Below are positions 1 to 6,828 of a DNA stretch of 13,545 nucleotides, one piece after another (position 1 is the stretch's first letter; every line of letters starts with the position of its first letter). The translations under genes and the position numbers were made by a program. Source of the DNA: Ga0077527 sp049433545 (GTDB lineage Bacteria; Pseudomonadota; Gammaproteobacteria; Burkholderiales; SG8-41); NCBI GenBank assembly GCA_049433545.1, contig JBMTEY010000068.1, positions 1 through 13,545 of the forward strand, given 5' to 3'. The notes beneath the pieces are model-generated. The model searched no databases, was not told the DNA's origin, and was given only the letters and a program-made list of their open reading frames with translations.

Positions 1-848
1 CGGAATTCGTCGTCGATGCCGGCGCGCTGGCGGTGATCGACGGCCACGACGGCGTTGGCCACGTGCTGGCGAAACACGCCGCGGAAGAGGCGATCAAACG
101 GGCGCAGGCGCATGGCATCGCCGCGGTCGGCGTGCGCATGTCCAACCATTTCGGCACCTGCATGTATTACACGCTGATGGGTGCGCGCGCGGGCTGCGTG
201 ATGCTGCTCACGTCCAACGGCGGGCCGGCGATGGCGCCCTGGGGCGGGCGCAAAAAAATCGTCGGCACCAATCCCTGGTCGGTGGCGGCGCCTGCGGGCA
301 AGCATGCGCCGTTCGTGGTCGACATGGCGAACACCGGTGTCGCACGCGGAAAAATTTACCTGGCGCGCAACAGGCGGCTGCCGATTCCGCTGGGCTGGGC
401 GATCAATGCCGACGGCGCGCCGACCACCGATCCGCAGGAAGCCATTGACGGCATCATCCTGCCGATGGCGGAACACAAGGGTTATGCGATCGCGGCGATG
501 GTCGACATGCTCTCCGGCGTGCTCACCGGCAGCGGTTTCCTGTCGGCGGTGCACAGTCCGTACAAGACCGCGGACAAGAGCAACTGCGGGCATTTTTTCA
601 TTGCCATCAACATCGCGGCGCTGCAGCCGCTGGCGGAATTCAACTCGCGTATGGAAGAGTTCATCCGCGAGATCAAGTCGGTGCCGCTGGCACAGGGCTA
701 TGACGAAGTGTTCTATCCCGGAGAGATGGAAGCGAAAAACGATGCGCGCAACCGCGCCTCGGGCATCACGTTTCCGGAGGACACCCTCGCCGATCTGCGG
801 CGCATCGCGGAAGAAACGGGATTAAAGGCTCTGCTGCCGCTGGCCTGA
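1..848 (+). CDS. Ldh-family NAD(P)-dependent dehydrogenase (malate/L-lactate type), 5' truncated
   Basis: The reading frame is open from base 3 to the TGA at 846-848, giving 281 visible residues. The family is usually about 350 residues, so roughly 70 N-terminal residues lie outside the window, and the in-frame GTG at 33 is internal rather than the true start. Family hallmarks are the SNHFG motif with its conserved histidine, a glycine-rich GGPAMAPWGG stretch, GTNPW, the DMANT..ARGKI segment, and the HKGY motif followed by a hydrophobic MVDMLSGVLTG helix. Members are cytosolic oxidoreductases that reduce 2-oxo acids or oxidise 2-hydroxy acids (malate, lactate, ureidoglycolate, sulfolactate) with NAD(P). 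The substrate cannot be assigned because the N-terminal substrate-binding part is missing. The gene converges with the minus-strand alkyltransferase gene and its last 27 bases overlap it. Confidence 0.9.
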   Translation, partial: EFVVDAGALAVIDGHDGVGHVLAKHAAEEAIKRAQAHGIAAVGVRMSNHFGTCMYYTLMGARAGCVMLLTSNGGPAMAPWGGRKKIVGTNPWSVAAPAGKHAPFVVDMANTGVARGKIYLARNRRLPIPLGWAINADGAPTTDPQEAIDGIILPMAEHKGYAIAAMVDMLSGVLTGSGFLSAVHSPYKTADKSNCGHFFIAINIAALQPLAEFNSRMEEFIREIKSVPLAQGYDEVFYPGEMEAKNDARNRASGITFPEDTLADLRRIAEETGLKALLPLA

Positions 849-1703
849 GTGCGCAGCTTCCCAGCCCAGCATCGCCGCCTTGCGCGCGGCGCCCCAGCGG
901 TAGCCGGTCAGCGCGCCGGTGGCGCGGATCACGCGGTGACAGGGAATCAGGTACGCAACCGGGTTGGCGCCGACGGCTGTTCCGACGGCGCGCGCCGCAT
1001 CCGGCATGTCCATTGCCTGCGCGAGGTCGCCGTAGGTGGTGACGGCGCCGGCGGGCAGCGCCAGCAGTGCGCGCCAGACCTGGACTTGGAAATTGCTGCC
1101 CTTGACCAGCAATGACAGCGGTTGCGCGGGTGTACCGTCCAGCGGTTCGAAGATGCGGCGGGCGATGTTTGCGGTGGCGGCCGGTTCGCGGATCAGGCGC
1201 GCGTTGTGCCATGCCGTCGCGAGCAGTGCGCTGCCGTCCTCGTCTTCGTTGCCGAGGAACTGCAGCGCACAGACGCCACGGATGGTTATCGCGATCAATG
1301 CCGGACCAAAACGGGTGTCGTGCACGCCCCAGCGGATGTCGAGCCCGGCGCCGCCCAGTCTGGCCTCTCCCGGGGACATCGCCTCCAGCGTCACGAACAG
1401 GTCATGCAGCCGGCCGCCGCCCGACAGTCCGACGGCCGCGGCAAGATCCAGCGTGTTGCGCGTTTCAGCAATCCGGCGTCGCGCGTCTTCGACGGTCAGG
1501 AACTGCAGGAACCGCTTGGGACTGACGCCGGCCCAGCGCGTGAACAGGCGCTGGAAATGATGTTCGCTCAGGCCGACATGCCGTGCGATCCGTGCGAGGT
1601 CGGGGCGGTTGTGTGCATGTTCGTGCAGCCAGTCTATGGCCTGCGCGATGCGGGCATAGTCGGGATGCGTTTCGGCGGCAGTCTGATCCATGGCGGTCAG
1701 CAT
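822..1703 (-). CDS. AraC-type HTH / methylated-DNA-[protein]-cysteine S-methyltransferase fusion (Ada-like, no AdaA domain)
   Basis: This 293-residue protein has an AraC-type DNA-binding domain at about residues 16-112 (GLSEHHFQRLFTRWAGVSP..RF) and then an alkylguanine-DNA alkyltransferase domain. The latter has an N-terminal subdomain at about 120-195 and a catalytic subdomain at about 200-285. The alkyl-acceptor cysteine is C255 in PCHRV, followed by TGYRWG. Such proteins move methyl groups from O6-methylguanine irreversibly to the cysteine. E. coli Ada also has an N-terminal zinc domain that repairs phosphotriesters and switches on transcription; that domain is absent here, so repair is better supported than adaptive-response activation. 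Two in-frame ATGs (1703 and 1691) are possible starts, neither with a clear ribosome binding site. The gene lies 46 bases behind the GspE-type ATPase gene on the same strand and may be read with it. Confidence 0.9.
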   Translation of the reverse strand: MLTAMDQTAAETHPDYARIAQAIDWLHEHAHNRPDLARIARHVGLSEHHFQRLFTRWAGVSPKRFLQFLTVEDARRRIAETRNTLDLAAAVGLSGGGRLHDLFVTLEAMSPGEARLGGAGLDIRWGVHDTRFGPALIAITIRGVCALQFLGNEDEDGSALLATAWHNARLIREPAATANIARRIFEPLDGTPAQPLSLLVKGSNFQVQVWRALLALPAGAVTTYGDLAQAMDMPDAARAVGTAVGANPVAYLIPCHRVIRATGALTGYRWGAARKAAMLGWEAAHSGQRQQSL

Positions 1704-1715
1704 AGCGCCGGACCG

Positions 1716-1732
1716 CGGGTCGTGGCGACCCG
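1716..1732. other. Perfect 7-bp hairpin between the gspE-like gene and the alkyltransferase gene
   Basis: CGGGTCG, a three-base loop, then CGACCCG form a perfect inverted repeat in the 46-base gap after the ATPase stop codon, 13 bases before the alkyltransferase start. No T-run follows on the minus strand, so it is not a classical intrinsic terminator. It could be an mRNA hairpin that reduces readthrough or modulates translation of the next gene, or a DNA dyad. Its function is inferred only from position. Confidence 0.45.
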
Positions 1733-1749
1733 ATTCTTGCGCTGCCGTT

Positions 1750-3561
1750 CTAGCGCGGCTGCTGGCGGCGGTCGCCGGCCGGCGGCGGCGCGACTTTCAT
1801 GATTTCGTCGATGGTGGTCATGCCGGCGGCGATTTTCATCGCGCCGCTGATGCGCAGCGGTTTCATGCCTTCCTTGCAGGCGGCATCGCGCAGCACGTCG
1901 AGATCGGCGGACTCCACCACGCGCTCGCGCAGCGCCTGGTTCATCACCATCATTTCGTAGATGCCGACGCGGCCCATGTAGCCGGTCATCCGGCATTCCA
2001 GGCAGCCCTTGTTGATGTAGGTCTTGCCCCGCGGGTTGGGCGCCTTCCACGGCGCGACCAGCGCGTTCCAGACCTCGTCGTCGTAATCGTGCTGTTCCTT
2101 GCAGTGCGGACACAGCGTGCGCACGAGGCGTTGCGCCATCACCCCGAGCAGCGTCGACTGCAGCAGGTAGGGCGGCACGCCGAGGTCGAGCAGGCGGGTG
2201 ACAGCCGACGGCGAGTCGTTGGTGTGCAGCGTGGAGAGCACGAGGTGGCCGGTCAGTGCAGCCTGGATCGCCATCTCGGCGGTTTCAAGGTCGCGGATCT
2301 CGCCGACCATGATGATGTCCGGGTCCTGGCGCATCAGCGTGCGGATGCCTGAGGCGAAATCGACGCCGATGGCTGATTGCACCTGCATCTGGTTGAAGGT
2401 GGGTTCGACCATTTCGATCGGGTCTTCGACGGAGCAGACGTTGACCTCGGGTGCAGCAAGGTGTTTCAGCGTCGAATACAGCGTGGTGGTCTTGCCCGAG
2501 CCGGTGGGGCCGGTGACCAGGATGATGCCGTGCGGCGCCGAGGAGATGTGCGACCACTTCTTCTCTTCTTCCTCGGAGAAGCCCAGCTCGCGGTAATCCT
2601 TGACCAGGTTTTCCGGGCTGAAGATGCGCATCACCAGTTTTTCGCCGAAGGCGGTGGGCATGGTCGACAGCCGCAGTTCAACTTCGTCGCCCTCGGGGGT
2701 TATGGTCTTCAGGCGGCCGTCCTGCGGGCGGCGCTTTTCGACGACGTCCATGCGACCGAGGATCTTGATGCGCGAGGTCATAGCCGCCAGCACCGGCGTC
2801 GGGATCTGGTAGACCTGGTGCAGCACGCCGTCGATGCGGAAACGCACGTTGCCGGAGTCGCGCCGCGGTTCGATGTGGATGTCGCTCGCGCGCTGCTCGA
2901 AGGCGTAGGTGAACAGCCAGTCGCAGATGTGGACGATATGCTGGTCGTTGGCGTCGAGCTGGCCGCTGCATCCCAACTGGACGAGTTGCTCGAAGTTGGC
3001 GATGTCGGAGACCGCGCCCTTGTCCTTGTCGGCGGCGCCCTTCACCGAGCGCGCGAGGTTGTAGAACTCGACGATGTAACCCTGGATGTCGATCGGATTG
3101 GCGATGACGCGCTTGATGTCGAGGCGCAGCACCTGCTTCAGCGAGGCTTCCCAGCCGCGCACCCAGGGCTCGGCGGTGGCAATGGTGGCCTCGCGCGTGG
3201 TCACGCTGACCGGCAGTATCTTGTAGCGCGCAGCGTAGGCGTTGGACATCACCTTGGTCACGGCGGTGAAGTCGATCTTGAACGGATCGATGTGCAGGTA
3301 CGGCAGTTTTGCCTTGTCCGCCAGCCATTGCGTCAGCGTTTCGACGGTGAGCACCTTGCGCGGATTTTTCGGGTCTTTCCATTTCTGGTCCGCGACGACC
3401 ACCAGCGGATGCACGTCGGCCCGGCTGTAGCGGCGGTTGGCGACCAGTTTCTCCGCTTCGTCCTTGGGTACCATGCCGTCGGCAATCAGGTCGGCAACAA
3501 CCTGCGCCAGTGTCAGCGGACGGTCGCCTTGGGGAGGTTGCGCTGCAGGCACGGAGGACAT
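1750..3561 (-). CDS. GspE/PulE/PilB-family secretion or pilus ATPase
   Basis: This 603-residue hexameric-type traffic ATPase would act at the cytoplasmic face of a type II secretion or type IV pilus machine. From the ATG at 3561, the N-terminal region (about 80-175) resembles the T2SSE_N domain. It is followed by the SDIHIEP segment (about 226-232), Walker A GPTGSGKT (351-358), Walker B DIIMVGEIRD (415-424), the His box GHLVLSTLHTND (438-449) and two zinc-type cysteine pairs, CPHC (484-487) and CLEC (520-523). All catalytic motifs look intact. An in-frame TTG at 3588 would add nine residues; I prefer the ATG, though neither start has a strong ribosome binding site. No gspF, pilC, pilin or secretin genes are visible nearby, so the partner machine is unknown. 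The C-terminus ends in a short Pro/Gln/Arg-rich tail. Confidence 0.93.
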   Translation of the reverse strand: MSSVPAAQPPQGDRPLTLAQVVADLIADGMVPKDEAEKLVANRRYSRADVHPLVVVADQKWKDPKNPRKVLTVETLTQWLADKAKLPYLHIDPFKIDFTAVTKVMSNAYAARYKILPVSVTTREATIATAEPWVRGWEASLKQVLRLDIKRVIANPIDIQGYIVEFYNLARSVKGAADKDKGAVSDIANFEQLVQLGCSGQLDANDQHIVHICDWLFTYAFEQRASDIHIEPRRDSGNVRFRIDGVLHQVYQIPTPVLAAMTSRIKILGRMDVVEKRRPQDGRLKTITPEGDEVELRLSTMPTAFGEKLVMRIFSPENLVKDYRELGFSEEEEKKWSHISSAPHGIILVTGPTGSGKTTTLYSTLKHLAAPEVNVCSVEDPIEMVEPTFNQMQVQSAIGVDFASGIRTLMRQDPDIIMVGEIRDLETAEMAIQAALTGHLVLSTLHTNDSPSAVTRLLDLGVPPYLLQSTLLGVMAQRLVRTLCPHCKEQHDYDDEVWNALVAPWKAPNPRGKTYINKGCLECRMTGYMGRVGIYEMMVMNQALRERVVESADLDVLRDAACKEGMKPLRISGAMKIAAGMTTIDEIMKVAPPPAGDRRQQPR

Positions 3562-3655
3562 GGACGGTGAATATACCAATTTCTTCAATGATTTACCGGA
3601 TCATTGTCGCGGTGGGCAAGTCGGCTGTTGCGGTTTGCAGCCAGTCTTGAGTAAC

Positions 3656-3702
3656 TGCACATTTTTAGTGCCCAAATTGCCTTGGTGCACCATTAATGTG
3701 CG
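3656..3702 (+). promoter_or_regulatory. Tandem NtrC-type binding sites upstream of amt
   Basis: Two dyads fit the NtrC pattern TGCAC-N7-GTGCA with one mismatch each: TGCAC-N7-GTGCC at 3656-3672 and TGCAC-N7-GTGCG at 3686-3702. Their centres are 30 bases apart, close to three helical turns, as expected for cooperative NtrC dimers. They lie about 117 and 87 bases upstream of the start predicted from the sigma-54 element at 3756-3769. The stretch between them and the promoter is AT-rich, suiting DNA looping. The assignment rests on motif match, spacing and the downstream ammonium transporter. Confidence 0.75.
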
Positions 3703-3754
3703 CAGCGGGGGCTGCATTTATCATAAATATCAATAAAAACAGTTGCTTGAAATC

Positions 3755-3770
3755 AGGAACAAGTATTGCT
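3755..3770 (+). promoter_or_regulatory. Sigma-54 (RpoN) -24/-12 promoter of amt
   Basis: GG at 3756-3757 and GC at 3768-3769 are separated by exactly ten bases, and the -12 box reads TTGCT. Compared with TGGCAC-N5-TTGCT, the -24 half is degraded (AGGAAC) but keeps the GG and the AC. The predicted transcription start is near 3781, giving a leader of about 24 bases that contains the GGAGG ribosome binding site at 3796-3800. Together with the upstream NtrC-type sites this is the classical architecture of nitrogen-limitation promoters. Confidence 0.7.
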
Positions 3771-3804
3771 TTGCTAAACAAATTCACTTCCCGGGGGAGG
3801 TCCT

Positions 3805-5007
3805 ATGGAAGCCGTCAAAATCAGTACCGATACGTTGTTCATACTGCTGGGCGCCATCATGGTGCTGGCCATGCATTCCGGCTTTGCGTTTCTCGAGGTC
3901 GGCACGGTGCGGCGCAAGAACCAGGTCAACGCGCTGGTGAAAATTCTCTGCGATTTCGCGGTTTCCACCATCGTCTACTTTTTTGTCGGCTACGGCGTCG
4001 CCTACGGCGTGTCGTTCATGGTCGGTGCGGACCAGCTGGCGCAGAAAAGCGGTTTTGAAATCACAAAGTTTTTTTTCCTGCTGACCTTTGCCGCGGCAGT
4101 GCCGGCGATCATTTCCGGCGGCATTGCCGAGCGCGCAAAGTTTTATCCGCAGCTGATAGCCACCGGCATCATCGTCGGGCTGATTTATCCGTTCTTCGAA
4201 GGCATCGCCTGGAACGGCCGCTACGGCGTCCAGCAATGGATAGAGTCGGTGGCCGGGGTCCCCTTCCATGATTTCGCCGGTTCCGTGGTGGTGCATGCGG
4301 TGGGCGGCTGGCTCGCGCTGGCGGCGGTGATCCTGCTCGGACCGCGCATCGGCCGTTATCCCAAGGAGGGCGGCGTCGCGGCGCAGCCGCCGTCGAGCAT
4401 CCCGTTCCTCGCGCTGGGTGCGTGGATACTGACCGTGGGCTGGTTCGGTTTCAACGTGATGTCGGCACAGACCATCGACAAGATTTCCGGGCTGGTCGCG
4501 GTGAATTCGCTGATGGCGATGTCGGGGGGCATCGTTGCCGCGCTGGTGCTGGGCCGCAACGATCCGGGCTTCGTGCACAACGGCCCGCTGGCCGGACTGG
4601 TCGCGGTATGCGCGGGTTCCGACGTGATGCATCCGGCGGGTGCGCTGGCCACCGGCGTGGTGGCGGGCGCGCTGTTCGTCTGGATGTTCACTTTGACCCA
4701 GAACCGGCTGAAGATCGACGATGTGCTGGGGGTGTGGCCGCTGCACGGCCTGTGCGGGGTTTGGGGTGGCATCGCCTGCGGCATTTTCGGGGCTAAGGCG
4801 CTGGGCGGCCTCGGCGGCGTCAGCCTCACCGCACAGCTGATCGGCACCGGGCTGGGCGTGGTGATCGCGCTGGTCGGCGGCTTCGCGACCTACGGCATTA
4901 TCAAGTCGGTGATCGGCATTCGCCTCAAGCGTGAAGAGGAGTTCAACGGTTCCGACCTGACGATCCACAAGATCGGGGCGACGCCCGACCGCGAAGCGAG
5001 CTGGTAG
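3805..5007 (+). CDS. amt: Ammonium transporter (Amt/MEP/Rh family)
   Basis: This 400-residue inner-membrane protein with about eleven predicted transmembrane helices conducts ammonium/ammonia into the cell as a trimer. The twin pore histidines are present: H164 in the DFAGSVVVH segment, with the conserved Asp at 156, and H314 in PLHGLCG. Other family signatures are GGIAERAKF near 105-113 and the cytoplasmic C-terminal tail (about 373-400) with the EEE..DL...H pattern through which PII proteins act. The first helix begins at about residue 9, with no separate cleavable signal peptide. The ATG is preceded by GGAGG at 3796-3800. A sigma-54 element and two NtrC-type sites upstream indicate induction under nitrogen limitation. 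No glnK gene adjoins it; the nearest PII gene is glnB at 13359. An in-frame run of eight Ts at 4069-4076 encodes part of a Phe triplet and does not break the frame. Confidence 0.97.
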   Translation: MEAVKISTDTLFILLGAIMVLAMHSGFAFLEVGTVRRKNQVNALVKILCDFAVSTIVYFFVGYGVAYGVSFMVGADQLAQKSGFEITKFFFLLTFAAAVPAIISGGIAERAKFYPQLIATGIIVGLIYPFFEGIAWNGRYGVQQWIESVAGVPFHDFAGSVVVHAVGGWLALAAVILLGPRIGRYPKEGGVAAQPPSSIPFLALGAWILTVGWFGFNVMSAQTIDKISGLVAVNSLMAMSGGIVAALVLGRNDPGFVHNGPLAGLVAVCAGSDVMHPAGALATGVVAGALFVWMFTLTQNRLKIDDVLGVWPLHGLCGVWGGIACGIFGAKALGGLGGVSLTAQLIGTGLGVVIALVGGFATYGIIKSVIGIRLKREEEFNGSDLTIHKIGATPDREASW

Positions 5008-5017
5008 TCGTGCGGGT

Positions 5018-5872
5018 TCAGAACGTCGCCGTGCCGCGCATCGCGTAGCAGCCGGCGGCGTTCGCCGTCCACAGTTCGACGGAGTTGCCGTCGGCGGCAG
5101 GCTGGCCGTTGACGCTGAAGGTTTCCTGGTGGAACACCGGGTGGGTGGCGCGGTAGTCGAGCGTGCGCACCGGCCGCGGGTCGTGGCGCCGGCAAAGATC
5201 AAGCAGCAGCGTCGTCTGCAGCGGGCCATGCACGATCAGCCCGGGATACCCCTCGACGTCGCGGCAGTAGTCGATGTCGTAGTGGATGCGGTGGGCGTTG
5301 AAGATCAGCGCCGAATAACGGAACAGCGTGGCCTGGTTGGTTTCGACTTCGCGCCGCCATGCAGCGGTTTGCGGTGCCGGTTTCCCGGGCGGCGGCGCAG
5401 TACCCGGCGCTGCGGCGTCACGGTAGACAATGTCATGTTCCTCGACGATGGCGACGGTGCCGTCCGCGGTCAACGTGTGCCGTACCATCACGAATACCAG
5501 GTTGCCGCTTTTGCCGGACTTGGCATCAACAGACATCACCTCTGATTCCCGGCGCAGGGTCGCGCCGACGCAAACGGGCTGGCGGAAATCGATGCGCCCG
5601 CCCGCCCACATGCGGCGCGGCAGCGGCACCGGCGGCAGGAAGCCGCCGCGTTTGGGATGGCCGTCATGGCCGAGTTCGGAGCCCGGTGCGGTTTCGAGGA
5701 AATACAGCCAGTGGCCGCTGTGCGGGATGGCTTCCCCCGTTTGCGGAAACGTATCGCGACGGTCCAGCGTCGCCGCCAGCGCGGCGATCGGCCAGGCCGC
5801 GGCGATGTCGTCGCGGATTTCTTTTTTGCCGATCCAGCTGCGCAGGTGTTCAAGATCAATCGTCATGTTCAT
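5018..5872 (-). CDS. FAS1-like/MaoC-type dehydratase, probable mesaconyl-C4-CoA-like (acyl-CoA) hydratase
   Basis: This 284-residue cytosolic protein carries two hot-dog folds. The N-terminal half (about 10-150) is FAS1-like dehydratase sequence with the HSGHWLYFLE and GGFLPPVPLPRRMWAGG segments. The C-terminal half has the hydratase motif FNAHRIHYD (191-199) followed by EGYPGLIVHGPLQ (207-219). N192, H194, H197 and D199 occupy positions typical of hydratase active sites. Relatives include the Chloroflexus mesaconyl-C4-CoA (3-methylfumaryl-CoA) hydratase, and many proteobacterial members are itaconyl- or mesaconyl-CoA hydratase-like. The true substrate here is not known, because no CoA-transferase or citramalyl-CoA lyase gene is adjacent. 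Its end lies 10 bases from the end of convergent amt. ATG codons at 5872 and 5866 are both possible starts, without a clear ribosome binding site. Confidence 0.85.
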   Translation of the reverse strand: MNMTIDLEHLRSWIGKKEIRDDIAAAWPIAALAATLDRRDTFPQTGEAIPHSGHWLYFLETAPGSELGHDGHPKRGGFLPPVPLPRRMWAGGRIDFRQPVCVGATLRRESEVMSVDAKSGKSGNLVFVMVRHTLTADGTVAIVEEHDIVYRDAAAPGTAPPPGKPAPQTAAWRREVETNQATLFRYSALIFNAHRIHYDIDYCRDVEGYPGLIVHGPLQTTLLLDLCRRHDPRPVRTLDYRATHPVFHQETFSVNGQPAADGNSVELWTANAAGCYAMRGTATF

Positions 5873-5904
5873 GTGTTTGGCGGTGACAAGGCCGTGACTT
5901 TCAC

Positions 5905-5933
5905 AATGTAGGCCGAATCGATTGTTTCGGCAA
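5905..5933 (-). promoter_or_regulatory. Sigma-70-like promoter of the hydratase gene
   Basis: On the minus strand a -35 box TTGCCG (5928-5933) and a -10 box TACATT (5905-5910) are separated by exactly 17 bases, each matching the consensus at four of six positions. Predicted transcription starts near 5898, leaving a leader of about 25 bases before the hydratase ATG. The spacer overlaps the dyad at 5912-5931. Confidence 0.5.
5912..5931. promoter_or_regulatory. Dyad overlapping the hydratase promoter, candidate operator
   Basis: GCCGAA-N8-TTCGGC is a perfect 6+6 inverted repeat spanning 20 bases. It fills the spacer of the predicted hydratase promoter and overlaps its -35 box, the usual place for a repressor operator. 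No regulator gene is adjacent to pair it with. It also lies upstream of divergent terC, so it could affect both genes. Confidence 0.4.
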
Positions 5934-5970
5934 AACGGTGATTTCGCCGGGCCTGTGTATCAGGTCGAAT

Positions 5971-5976
5971 TATAAT
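5971..5976 (+). promoter_or_regulatory. Perfect TATAAT -10 box, candidate terC promoter
   Basis: A consensus TATAAT stands about 90 bases upstream of the terC start in an otherwise GC-rich divergent region. No good -35 hexamer sits at 16-18 bases upstream and no TGn extension is present, so the promoter is likely weak or activator-dependent. The predicted leader of about 82 bases shows no recognisable manganese (yybP-ykoY) riboswitch core. Confidence 0.35.
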
Positions 5977-6064
5977 GACGAAATCCGGCGTATCTCGGTA
6001 GTGTTCTTCCCCGCACTGATTCTGCCGGTGGCGGCGGCTGTGTTCCCAACTGGATCAAGGATCG

Positions 6065-6808
6065 ATGATGGAATGGCTGACTGACCCGCATGCTTGGCTC
6101 GCACTGGCTACGCTGACCGCGCTGGAAATCGTGCTCGGCGTCGATAACATCATTTTCATTTCGATCCTTTGCGGACGGTTGCCCGAGCACCAGCGGGAAA
6201 AGGCGCGAACGATTGGCCTGATGTTTGCGATGCTGACGCGGATCGGTCTGTTGTTCACTCTGTCCTGGCTGATGACACTGACCGCCCCCCTGTTTTCCTT
6301 CATGGGCAAGGAAGTGTCTGGACGGGATCTGATCCTGATCGGCGGCGGGCTGTTCCTGCTTTGGAAAAGCGTGCATGAAATTCACAACGCCCTCGAAGGC
6401 GAGGGCGACGATCACGCCGGAGTCGCCGCTGCGACTGCAACTTTCGGCGCGGTGATCATGCAGATCGCGATCATCGACATCGTTTTCTCACTCGATTCGG
6501 TGATTACCGCGGTGGGCATGGTCGATGAGCTGGCGATCATGGTGGTCGCCATTGTCATCGCCGTTGGCGTGATGCTGTTTGCCGCAGGGCCGATCGGAAA
6601 ATTCGTCGATAACCATCCGACCATCAAGATGTTGGCGCTGTCGTTCCTGATCCTGGTCGGCGTCGCGCTGATCGGCGAGGGCTGGGGCTTCCACATCCCC
6701 AAAGGTTACATCTACTTCGCGATGGCGTTTTCGGTGGCGGTGGAAATGCTCAATCTGCGGCTGCGTGCGAAGCGCCGGCCGGTGGAACTGCGCAAGCACC
6801 TGCCCTGA
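6065..6808 (+). CDS. TerC family integral membrane protein
   Basis: This 247-residue protein has about seven transmembrane helices. The family signature in the first helix is LGVDNIIF (24-31), and the matching acidic motif FSLDSVITAVG (141-151) lies in the middle of the protein. The conserved D27 and D144 fit the metal-handling role proposed for TerC/Alx/YoaE-type proteins, several of which export manganese, some serving protein secretion. A charged loop at about 102-117 (HEIHNALEGEGDDH) separates the two halves. The length matches the short TerC/YjbE-YgdQ-like class and there are no CBS domains. AAGGA lies six bases before the first ATG at 6065; the ATG at 6068 is an alternative. The gene is transcribed divergently from the hydratase gene and converges with the alpha/beta hydrolase gene. 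Confidence 0.93.
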   Translation: MMEWLTDPHAWLALATLTALEIVLGVDNIIFISILCGRLPEHQREKARTIGLMFAMLTRIGLLFTLSWLMTLTAPLFSFMGKEVSGRDLILIGGGLFLLWKSVHEIHNALEGEGDDHAGVAAATATFGAVIMQIAIIDIVFSLDSVITAVGMVDELAIMVVAIVIAVGVMLFAAGPIGKFVDNHPTIKMLALSFLILVGVALIGEGWGFHIPKGYIYFAMAFSVAVEMLNLRLRAKRRPVELRKHLP

Positions 6809-6824
6809 CGCAACGCAAGTTGCG
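6809..6824. terminator. Hairpin with GCAA tetraloop between convergent terC and hydrolase genes
   Basis: Directly after the terC stop codon, CGCAAC-GCAA-GTTGCG forms a perfect 6-bp stem with a GNRA-type loop on the + strand. It nearly fills the 20-base gap between two convergent genes, so it may help end transcription from both sides. No U-tract follows on either strand, so termination would be inefficient or factor-assisted, or the hairpin may simply protect the mRNA 3' end. Confidence 0.4.
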
Positions 6825-6828
6825 CTGT

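Noticed and set aside
1713..1727. Fifteen-base direct repeat shared with 5174-5188
   Set aside because: The second copy lies inside the hydratase coding sequence and the shared string is GC-rich; no third copy or structure supports a functional repeat.
2377..3570. Long + strand open frame (397 codons) opposite the GspE-like gene
   Set aside because: It is antisense to an ATPase gene with every family motif intact, has low-complexity Ala/Arg/Val/His-rich composition and no recognisable domain; such frames are common opposite GC-rich genes.
3784..5229. Long - strand open frame (481 codons) opposite amt
   Set aside because: It lies antisense to a clear ammonium transporter and also runs into the hydratase gene in another frame. 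Its Arg/His/Asp-rich translation resembles no protein family.
5977..6064. Manganese (yybP-ykoY) riboswitch in the terC leader
   Set aside because: TerC-family genes often carry this riboswitch, but the conserved core sequences are not recognisable in the leader.
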